5,644 bases of DNA from Thermoproteota archaeon (GTDB lineage: Archaea > Korarchaeota > Korarchaeia > Korarchaeales > Korarchaeaceae), in the NCBI GenBank assembly GCA_003661265.1, contig QMVU01000090.1, forward strand, positions 1-5,644. Direction: 5' to 3'. The translations under genes were made by a program, and so were the position numbers. This document shows, piece after piece, positions 1 to 4,888 of this stretch. A model generated the notes under the pieces. The model was given only the letters and a program-made list of their open reading frames with translations. It was not told the DNA's origin and did not search any database. The number at the start of each line of letters is the position of its first letter. Positions within the stretch are counted from its first letter, which is position 1.

Positions 1-9
1 AATCGGGAA

Positions 10-1209
10 TTAACGTCTTGTAAGGATCCTTATTACATCCCTGTGCTCTGGGACATAAGATAGACTTATTCTTACCTTATTCCTCACATCCAATCCTGCA
101 ATTGCTTTTTCTGCTATTTCGGAGTGAATTGCTGCAGCAACATCTCTTACTTCAGCACTCTCAGGAAGTAGCAAGACATCAGGAAGCACTCTACCGTCTT
201 TATCTGAAAGTTTAGTCTCGTTTTCAACTGGGAAAATGGCCTTGAAGTGAGCGATCTCAAAAAGACTTTTATCAAGTGCCTCCTGAACTCCTGTTGATCC
301 GTAAACATCGAGAACCCTCTCCTGAATGAGTTTTAACGCTTTAATCTGTGATTCAGCCAATTTACTTTCATCAATTATCTCAAAACCGCTGTCACCAGGT
401 TCATATCTTATTAGCCCAGCTGAAGCTGCTTTTCGAAGTATTAATTCGGCTTCCGCAGATGTAGGAATTACTGGCTCGCTGAGATTTGCCCTAAGACGCT
501 CTAAATTTTCTTCACTTCCTGGAACATCTATCTTATTGGCTGCTATGAGCATGGGCTTTGTCTTCTCCCTAAGAAGAGAGGCAAAGGAGAAAATCTGATC
601 CTCTGTCCAATTGCTTATACGTGCGAGGTCTAGATCAAGTTCTTTTGCAGCCATAGACACGTCTTCCTTCGTTATTCCGAGTCCGGAGAGAACTTCTCCG
701 AGAACAACCTCCGGTTTCTCTTTTGCGATATTTATCTTCCTAGTTATGTTAACCATATTTCGCTGTATTATCCCCTTTAACCAGTGGGAAAATTCTTCCT
801 TAACGAGTAAAGCATCACGTAAGGGATCATAGGATCCAGGCTTTGCCGGTCTCCCCTCCTCATCTGTCGCTCCTGATGCATCCACTATCAGAATATGGAC
901 ATTCGCCTTCCTCAGATCATCTAAGAATTTATTTCCAAGCCCTCTACCAAGGTGGGCTCCAGGTACTAGACCAGCTACGTCCAAGAGCTTAACAGGAACA
1001 TATCTATATCTTCCGTTACACCACCCAAATCTTGGCTCGCATCTTAAACCAAACTCGGTGCACACGGATTTTACTCTCACGTAGCCCACTCCTTCGTTCG
1101 GATTTATGGTAACGAAGGGTCTATCCCCTATCTCCGCCTCCACTAATGTTGCAGCTGAAAAGAAGGTGGTTTTTCCCACATTAGTCTTCCCAACAATGCC
1201 TATGAGCAT
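10..1209 (-). CDS. Obg/YchF-type GTPase, Ygr210 subfamily, with C-terminal TGS domain
   Basis: This is a complete 399-residue P-loop GTPase ending in TAA at 10-12. The G1 loop GKTNVGKT lies at residues 7-14, G3 is DVAG at 77-80, G4 is NKID at 225-228, and a G5-like SAEAE is at 251-255. The canonical NKID argues for guanine-nucleotide binding and for the Ygr210 branch; bacterial YchF/OLA1 has an altered G4 and binds ATP. Cysteines 50, 57 and 64 form the spaced cluster I associate with archaeal Ygr210 proteins, just before the run around DVAGLVPGAHLGRGLGNKFL. Residues from about 325 resemble a TGS domain, which often contacts RNA or ribosomes. The length matches archaeal homologues of roughly 390-400 residues. 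The ATG at 1209 places the P-loop at the very N-terminus as usual. A ribosome- or translation-associated role is inferred from the family; no substrate or partner is shown by the sequence. It is divergent to the rpl15e operon. Confidence 0.93.
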   Translation of the reverse strand: MLIGIVGKTNVGKTTFFSAATLVEAEIGDRPFVTINPNEGVGYVRVKSVCTEFGLRCEPRFGWCNGRYRYVPVKLLDVAGLVPGAHLGRGLGNKFLDDLRKANVHILIVDASGATDEEGRPAKPGSYDPLRDALLVKEEFSHWLKGIIQRNMVNITRKINIAKEKPEVVLGEVLSGLGITKEDVSMAAKELDLDLARISNWTEDQIFSFASLLREKTKPMLIAANKIDVPGSEENLERLRANLSEPVIPTSAEAELILRKAASAGLIRYEPGDSGFEIIDESKLAESQIKALKLIQERVLDVYGSTGVQEALDKSLFEIAHFKAIFPVENETKLSDKDGRVLPDVLLLPESAEVRDVAAAIHSEIAEKAIAGLDVRNKVRISLSYVPEHRDVIRILTRR

Positions 1210-1230
1210 CTTTCACTTCATTGGAGGGAC

Positions 1231-1244
1231 ATTAATTTTTAAAT
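1231..1244 (-). promoter_or_regulatory. TATA-like core promoter of the GTPase gene
   Basis: Read on the minus strand this AT-rich block is ATTTAAAAATTAAT. Its centre lies about 29 nt upstream of the GTPase ATG. Archaeal transcription usually starts about 25 nt downstream of the TATA centre, so the transcript would begin within a few nucleotides of the ATG and be leaderless or nearly so. No good Shine-Dalgarno motif precedes this ATG, which agrees with that. The call is inferred from position and composition only. Confidence 0.55.
1236..1244 (+). promoter_or_regulatory. TATA-like core promoter of the rpl15e operon
   Basis: The plus strand reads TTTTTAAAT. A start site about 25 nt downstream would fall near 1265, giving a leader of about 25 nt before the rpl15e TTG at 1291. 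That leaves room for the GGTGGG motif at 1277-1282. The same AT core serves the divergent GTPase gene in the other direction. This would be the main promoter for rpl15e through rnp2. Confidence 0.5.
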
Positions 1245-1251
1245 CAGGGCT
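1238..1251 (+). repeat. 14-bp direct repeat, copy 1 (in rpl15e promoter)
   Basis: The sequence TTTAAATCAGGGCT occurs here and again exactly at 3255-3268 inside rnp2. This copy includes the downstream half of the shared TATA-like core. Bases on both sides differ between the copies, so the match is exactly 14 bp. Functional meaning is unknown and chance is possible. Confidence 0.6.
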
Positions 1252-1276
1252 TCGCAACGAACAGGGAAAACATGTG

Positions 1277-1282
1277 GGTGGG
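1277..1282 (+). promoter_or_regulatory. Shine-Dalgarno-like site deciding the rpl15e TTG start
   Basis: GGTGGG lies 8 nt before the TTG at 1291. It partly matches the archaeal motif GGAGGTGAT. An ATG at 1283 abuts this motif but is in another frame and yields only a 13-codon peptide, so the spacing favours the TTG. Confidence 0.5.
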
Positions 1283-1290
1283 ATGAAACA

Positions 1291-1884
1291 TTGCCGGTCC
1301 TCGGAAGGTACTACGAGAAATTGATCTGGAGGAAAAGAAAGGAGCTTCCCGAACTCGTTAAACTTTGGCAGGAGAGGTTAGTGAAGTGGCGCCGCCAACC
1401 TGCGGTTGTAAGGGTGGAGAGACCCACTCGGCCAGACAGAGCCCGGGAACTAGGTTACAAAGCTAAGCAAGGTTTTATAATTGCCAGAGTAAGAGTCAGG
1501 AGAGGCGGTAGGAGAAAACCAAGGCCCAGATCAGGAAGAAAGCCCGGGAGCATGGGAGTAAAGAAGATAACTCCAGCTAAAAGCTTGAGAAGAATAGCTG
1601 AGGAGAGATGTGCTAGGAAATTCCCGAATCTCGAAGTCTTAAATTCCTACTACGTTGCTGAGGACGGTAAGTATAAGTGGTATGAGGTGATCCTTGTAGA
1701 TCCTCATCATCCAGCTATAAAATCCGATCCTACGATTAACTGGATCACGAAACCGGTGCACAAAGGAAGAGTGTTTAGAGGGCTAACAAGTGCGGGAAAG
1801 AAATCAAGAGGCCTTAGAAAGAGAAGAGGGCTACCTGAATGGGTGAGAAGATTCAAACGTAAGTTTAAGAGGCTACGTAGTTGA
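1291..1884 (+). CDS. rpl15e: 50S ribosomal protein L15e
   Basis: This 197-residue, strongly basic protein is a structural component of the large ribosomal subunit, found in archaea and eukaryotes but not bacteria. Diagnostic stretches are [16 protein letters not shown] at residues 37-52, ELGYKAKQG at 53-61, the basic [11 protein letters not shown] at 66-76, and [11 protein letters not shown] followed by [16 protein letters not shown] at 129-144. [18 protein letters not shown] near residue 157 is also typical. The length is at the long end for archaeal L15e, the excess being a lysine/arginine-rich tail after about residue 175. The TTG start is chosen because [12 protein letters not shown] aligns with the usual N-terminus. 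There is also no in-frame ATG or GTG between it and the upstream stop at 1240-1242. Its TGA overlaps the next gene's TTG start (TTGA, 1881-1884). It heads the first operon block. Confidence 0.97.
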   Translation: MPVLGRYYEKLIWRKRKELPELVKLWQERLVKWRRQPAVVRVERPTRPDRARELGYKAKQGFIIARVRVRRGGRRKPRPRSGRKPGSMGVKKITPAKSLRRIAEERCARKFPNLEVLNSYYVAEDGKYKWYEVILVDPHHPAIKSDPTINWITKPVHKGRVFRGLTSAGKKSRGLRKRRGLPEWVRRFKRKFKRLRS

Positions 1885-2348
1885 AGAAAGAGAGATTATC
1901 TGTCGTTTCCGCTCGTCTTGAGATGTTCATCTATCCTACAGAGGATAGAGAAAAGGCCTTAGCAGCTTTAATTAATTTAGTACCTCCAGAGGTGAGAAAT
2001 AGGCTCTCAATGAAAAGAGAATCGTTTAGGAGCCATTATGGCTACTCTTTAGAGAAAATAAGGATAGAACTTTCAGGCAATGACGCTAAAGCCTTTGCAA
2101 AGTACTTAGAGAAGTTGTCTGGGAGCAATACGATTCAAGAGATAATTCAAACCTTAGAGACCAGGACAGATGATAGAAATCTGTATCTGAGAGTTAGTAA
2201 ACAGGCTGCTTATGAAGGCAGGGTTGAATTATACGCAAAGGATCCAGGAGGGCAGATAAGAATTAAAATAACTTACTCATCTAACTACCTCCCCAAAGGA
2301 GGTCTAATAAGAGCTATTAGGGAGAAAGGGATTGGAGTATCCGAATGA
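1881..2348 (+). CDS. COG1325-type predicted exosome-associated RNA-binding protein
   Basis: This 155-residue protein fits the small archaeal family COG1325, annotated as a predicted exosome subunit with a dsRBD-like fold. The clearest signature is [13 protein letters not shown] at residues 101-113. Others are an N-terminal strand with IYPTED at 17-22, and [14 protein letters not shown] at 51-64, where relatives often have a His/Gly-rich turn. The TTG start overlaps the rpl15e stop by 4 nt. It is supported by GAGG at 1869-1872 with 8-nt spacing. The first internal ATG, at 1923 (residue 15), would remove the first beta strand. The exosome link comes mainly from this conserved neighbourhood; I know of no established activity. 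RNA binding is inferred. The last codons overlap rnp3 as ATGA, so the two are probably translationally coupled. Confidence 0.85.
   Translation: MKKERLSVVSARLEMFIYPTEDREKALAALINLVPPEVRNRLSMKRESFRSHYGYSLEKIRIELSGNDAKAFAKYLEKLSGSNTIQEIIQTLETRTDDRNLYLRVSKQAAYEGRVELYAKDPGGQIRIKITYSSNYLPKGGLIRAIREKGIGVSE
2287..2303 (+). repeat. Perfect 6-bp inverted repeat around an SD-like core
   Basis: ACCTCC at 2287-2292 and GGAGGT at 2298-2303 are perfectly complementary across the 5-nt loop CCAAA. The right arm is a textbook Shine-Dalgarno core and the left arm equals the anti-SD sequence. It lies within the last codons of the COG1325 gene (encoding Y-L-P-K-G-G), about 42 nt before the rnp3 ATG. A mRNA hairpin is plausible; any function is unproven. 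Confidence 0.5.
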
Positions 2349-3010
2349 GGAAGTACGTGGATCTGAAAGTATGGTGCTTAAAATCTAACAATGAAGGATT
2401 GAAAAACATCGTTCGTCTAGGAAATGAAATGGGTTTTTGGGCTATAGGACTTGCATGCCACCCTGATGGGCTGGATAGGGTCCAAAAAATGACAAACGCC
2501 TTAATATCTGAAGGGCATAGAGTCTTCACATCAATCGAAGTTAAACTTCAGACCCCTCAATCAATAAAAACCCTGTCAAAGCTCTTAAAGAAGAAAATCT
2601 TCCTTTCAATAACTCCTTTAACTTTAGAAATGGCCCGTAAGGCAGTTAAACTAGGGGCAAGCTCGATAGTTCTCCCAGTGGATAGGAAGAAGCTAATATT
2701 TGATTCTGTGTGTGCAAAGGAGCTAGCTAAACAAGAAGGAGCTATAGAAATCCATTTAGTTGATTTGTTAAGGTCTGACAGGAGGAAATTATTGAGGGCA
2801 CTTAAAATGATAAGACTTGAAGTGAAGATAGCTAGAAAATACGGAATACCTGTGATCGTTTCAAGCGGGGCCACCAAGACCATCGAACTCTTGGATCCAA
2901 TTGTAATGGCCTCGCTTGCAGAAACTCTATTAGGAATTCCCAGGGAAGCAGCCTTGAACTCGATTAGCGACTATCCTTACTCAATAATCAAGAAGGAGGG
3001 GTTAATTTGA
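2345..3010 (+). CDS. rnp3: Ribonuclease P protein component 3 (Rpp30)
   Basis: This 221-residue protein matches the Rpp30 family, a PHP-like TIM-barrel protein subunit of RNase P, which removes 5' leaders from pre-tRNA. Early strand YVDLKVW (residues 4-10) carries the usual conserved Asp. The later segment IEIHLVDLLRSDRRKLLRAL (134-153) is followed by VIVSSGATKTIELLDP (170-185), which contains the SSGA hallmark. The C-terminal MASLAETLLGIPREAALNSI pattern, then SDYPYSIIKK, is also characteristic. In archaeal RNase P, Rpp30 pairs with Pop5 to activate RNA cleavage, and the next gene here is Pop5. The start ATG overlaps the preceding stop (ATGA, 2345-2348). It has TGGAG at 2333-2337, 7 nt upstream. 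The length is normal for the family, with no sign of truncation. Confidence 0.92.
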   Translation: MRKYVDLKVWCLKSNNEGLKNIVRLGNEMGFWAIGLACHPDGLDRVQKMTNALISEGHRVFTSIEVKLQTPQSIKTLSKLLKKKIFLSITPLTLEMARKAVKLGASSIVLPVDRKKLIFDSVCAKELAKQEGAIEIHLVDLLRSDRRKLLRALKMIRLEVKIARKYGIPVIVSSGATKTIELLDPIVMASLAETLLGIPREAALNSISDYPYSIIKKEGLI

Positions 3011-3011
3011 C

Positions 3012-3332
3012 ATGAAAGCTAAACTCCCCATAGGATTAGCTCCTCCAAAGAGATACGTGATAATAGAGGTTAAGGGAGATCTCGACGCATATAAGCTAGT
3101 AGGCCTAGCTACAAAAGCTATTCAAGACCTATACGGTGTCCTAGGCGCTTGTGAACTTAGGTTGGCTCTAAGATACTCCAAAGGAAAGAGAGCTATTGTA
3201 GAAACGACTAACAGGGATCTGCCTAAAATCTTAACAGCTTTAGCCTTTGGTTTGTTTAAATCAGGGCTAGATGCTCAGCTTAGGATTGTAGGAGTGCATG
3301 GCACGATCAAAAAGTGCTTTAAAAACATTTAA
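3012..3332 (+). CDS. rnp2: Ribonuclease P protein component 2 (Pop5/Rpp14 family)
   Basis: This 106-residue protein is a compact RRM-like Pop5 homologue, the partner of Rpp30 in the RNase P holoenzyme. Support comes from the N-terminal LPIGLAPPKRYVIIEV (residues 5-20), the helix region around AIQDLYGVLGACELRLALRY (36-55), and the C-terminal GVHGTIKKCFK (94-104). The last corresponds to the G-V-x-G-T-I motif at the family's C-terminus. It is slightly short compared with archaeal Pop5 of about 110-150 residues but complete. The ATG is one nucleotide after the rnp3 stop. It has a strong GGAGGGG at 2995-3001, 10 nt upstream, so expression is tied to rnp3. It is the last gene of the first block. 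An exact copy of a promoter-proximal 14-mer lies inside it at 3255-3268. Confidence 0.9.
   Translation: MKAKLPIGLAPPKRYVIIEVKGDLDAYKLVGLATKAIQDLYGVLGACELRLALRYSKGKRAIVETTNRDLPKILTALAFGLFKSGLDAQLRIVGVHGTIKKCFKNI
3255..3268 (+). repeat. 14-bp direct repeat, copy 2 (inside rnp2)
   Basis: This is an exact copy of the 14-mer TTTAAATCAGGGCT at 1238-1251. Here it encodes the L-F-K-S-G-L part of Pop5. It includes a TTTAAA core 191 nt upstream of psmA, so a secondary internal promoter is conceivable. Coincidence is also possible. Confidence 0.55.
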
Positions 3333-3350
3333 AAGACGAGATGATTAGCT

Positions 3351-3384
3351 AGGCCAAACTTAGACTGTGGACCTTTTATTTTTT
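3351..3384 (+). terminator. Possible intrinsic terminator between rnp2 and psmA
   Basis: AGGCCA at 3351-3356 can pair with TGGACCT at 3368-3374, with one bulged A at 3371 and an 11-nt loop. The T-rich tract TTTTATTTTTT follows at 3374-3384. Archaeal RNA polymerase terminates mainly at T-tracts, and a hairpin is not required. The arrangement sits just after the rnp2 stop, where a transcription-unit boundary would be expected. The stem is weak and the T-tract could also act as a TATA-like element, so the call is tentative. Confidence 0.35.
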
Positions 3385-3406
3385 AGATGACCTTAGTGGG
3401 GTGAGT

Positions 3407-3415
3407 CCTTTTATT
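3407..3415 (+). promoter_or_regulatory. Candidate psmA promoter element
   Basis: The 119-bp gap 3333-3451 has two copies of CCTTTTATT, at 3372-3380 and 3407-3415. The second would place a start site near 3436 and a leader of about 16 nt before the psmA ATG. That leader contains TTGGGTG at 3438-3444 as a possible ribosome-binding site. It is a poor match to an ideal archaeal TATA box, and CATAAAT at 3419-3425 is an alternative that would give a leaderless mRNA. Confidence 0.3.
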
Positions 3416-3451
3416 CAGCATAAATGAGGGATTCTAGTTGGGTGTAATCAT

Positions 3452-4180
3452 ATGTTCCCTGATACAATAAGGGCCTATGATAGGGCTATTACCGTATTCA
3501 GCCCTGATGGGCGTCTATTACAGGTAGAATACGCTTTAACTGCAACGAAGAGGACACCTCTAGCCTTAGGTGCTAAGTGCGTTGAGGGAGTAGTGCTCAT
3601 GGCAAAGAGACCAGGCTCCCCCCTGCTATCTTTGCCAGGCAAGATATACAAAATCGACGACCACATAGGAGCTATTGCTGCTGGTCTAGTTGGAGATGGG
3701 TTGGTCTTAGTCGATAGAGGTAGGATAGAAGCCCAATCTCATCGCCTCATATACAACGAGCCGATTACCGTGGAAAACCTTGCTAGGAGAATTGCTCTCT
3801 TCAAACAATCCTACACTCAGTACGCTGGAGTTCGACCCTTCGGAGTTGTTATGATCTTCGGGGGGATAGATGATAAGCCACGTCTTTACGTTACTCATCC
3901 TGGAGGAGCTTACTTCAGTTATTTAGCGGTAGCAATGGGTAAAGGAAGCGATGAGGTTAATGAATTTCTCAGGAAGAATTACAAGGAAGATCTGAGCTTG
4001 AACGACACTATAAAACTGCTAATGAAGCAAACGATCAAGACGAGTGAAGAGAAACTTGCTCCTAAAGACTTTGAGGTAGCTATAGTACCTGTCGAAACCA
4101 AAATGTTTCGATTTCTGACACAAGAGGAAATTAAGAAGTATCTGGATGAAGCACAGTCTGAATTAAAGAAAGAGAAGTGA
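3452..4180 (+). CDS. psmA: 20S proteasome alpha subunit
   Basis: This 242-residue protein forms the outer heptameric rings of the archaeal 20S proteasome, which gate substrate entry to the catalytic beta rings. The gating N-terminus is short (8 residues), then YDR at 9-11 and the alpha signature AITVFSPDGRLLQVEYA at 12-28. GKIYKIDDHIGA at 63-74 includes Lys64, the likely equivalent of Thermoplasma Lys66 that accepts the C-terminal HbYX tails of ATPase activators. YTQYAGVRPFGV at 121-132 and the C-terminal charged helix after about 223 are typical. No N-terminal active-site threonine is present, so it is alpha, not beta. The usual K-R-G-[ST]-T segment reads KRTPL at 33-37, which is unusual. 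The ATG is the only start codon after the in-frame TGA at 3425. SBDS follows 24 nt downstream. The upstream gap suggests its own transcription start. Confidence 0.96.
   Translation: MFPDTIRAYDRAITVFSPDGRLLQVEYALTATKRTPLALGAKCVEGVVLMAKRPGSPLLSLPGKIYKIDDHIGAIAAGLVGDGLVLVDRGRIEAQSHRLIYNEPITVENLARRIALFKQSYTQYAGVRPFGVVMIFGGIDDKPRLYVTHPGGAYFSYLAVAMGKGSDEVNEFLRKNYKEDLSLNDTIKLLMKQTIKTSEEKLAPKDFEVAIVPVETKMFRFLTQEEIKKYLDEAQSELKKEK
4092..4111 (+). repeat. Perfect 7-bp inverted repeat in the 3' part of psmA
   Basis: TCGAAAC at 4092-4098 and GTTTCGA at 4105-4111 flank the 6-nt loop CAAAAT. A G-T wobble (4091/4112) could extend the stem. It lies in the codons for V-E-T-K-M-F-R-F, about 70 nt before the psmA stop and 93 nt before the SBDS start. 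It could be an mRNA hairpin or a coincidence. Confidence 0.45.
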
Positions 4181-4204
4181 AAAGTTCTGGACAGAGGGAG
4201 GGAA

Positions 4205-4888
4205 ATGGGAGAGCCTGTTATTGCAAGAATCGATGTTGGAGGAAAACATCACTTTGAAGTTTTTGTATATCCAGAAAAGGCTTATGCTTATCTTGAAGGC
4301 AACAAGGTAAGTGTTGAGGATATTTTAGCCATTGAAAAGGTCTTTAGAGATGCAAGAAAAGGTATAGAAGCTTCTTCAAAGGATTTACTGCAGATTTTCG
4401 GTACGGATGATCCTTACGAAATCTGCAGGAGGATATTAGATGAAGGCAAAGTACAGCTAACCACAGAATATCTTCGAAAATTGCAGGAAAGAAAGAAGAG
4501 ATGGATAATTAACTTCATACATCAGAACTTCGTAGACCCGAAGACAAACATCCCTCATCCAATTCCGAGAATCGAGAGAGCCATGAAAGAGGCGAAGGTG
4601 AGGATTGATCCATATAAAAAGGCTGAGGAGCAAGTTAGTCAGGTAGTCGAAGCCATCAGAAAGATCCTACCACTAAAGGGAGGATCCTTAAAACTTAAGG
4701 TGGATATACCAATTGAGGCTTGGGGGAAAATAAGAGCCAGGCTATCCGGATTAGGGAGAATATTGCGTGAGGAGGTTTCAAAGGACGGTAAAAGAGTCAT
4801 TATTAATGTTGAAGTTCCAGTGAGGGCCCAGGGGTCCGTATATGAACTTATAGGAAAGGTAGGTGGAAGTGTTGAAGAAATCAGTTAG
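4205..4888 (+). CDS. sdo1: Ribosome maturation protein SBDS/Sdo1 homologue
   Basis: This 227-residue protein is the archaeal orthologue of the Shwachman-Bodian-Diamond protein. In eukaryotes that protein works with EF-2-like GTPase to release the anti-association factor eIF6 from the large subunit; a similar role with aIF6 is inferred here. Domain I (about 1-88) contains VSVEDILAIEKVFRDARKG at 35-53 and LLQIFGTDD at 61-69. Domain II (about 89-160) carries PHPIPRIERAMKEAKVRIDP at 117-136, the most diagnostic stretch. Domain III (about 162-227) is the ferredoxin-like C-terminus. The length is typical of archaeal SBDS. The ATG is preceded by the purine run GAGGGAGGG at 4194-4202; its 5' GAGGG gives 6-nt spacing. 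There is no in-frame alternative start before the psmA stop. Its 3' end overlaps rrp4. Confidence 0.96.
   Translation: MGEPVIARIDVGGKHHFEVFVYPEKAYAYLEGNKVSVEDILAIEKVFRDARKGIEASSKDLLQIFGTDDPYEICRRILDEGKVQLTTEYLRKLQERKKRWIINFIHQNFVDPKTNIPHPIPRIERAMKEAKVRIDPYKKAEEQVSQVVEAIRKILPLKGGSLKLKVDIPIEAWGKIRARLSGLGRILREEVSKDGKRVIINVEVPVRAQGSVYELIGKVGGSVEEIS

Noticed and set aside
326..832. Plus-strand open frames (326-598, 611-832) opposite the GTPase gene
   Set aside because: They are antisense shadows of a well-conserved GTPase and show no recognisable protein features or start signals.
10..1209. Bacterial-type YchF/OLA1 ATPase
   Set aside because: The G4 motif is a canonical NKID and the Cys-rich segment before DVAG fits the archaeal/fungal Ygr210 group instead.
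1210..1221. Mini-frame ATG-AAG-TGA in the leader of the GTPase gene (minus strand)
   Set aside because: It is two codons long and would lie upstream of, or at, the predicted transcription start, so it is probably not transcribed.
2317..2883. Minus-strand open frames opposite rnp3
   Set aside because: The plus strand carries a clear Rpp30 homologue in a tight operon; the antisense frames have no motifs and no promoter.
3333..3451. C/D box guide RNA or other small RNA in the gap
   Set aside because: I found no acceptable C box (RUGAUGA) and D box (CUGA) pair at proper spacing, and no tRNA-like fold.
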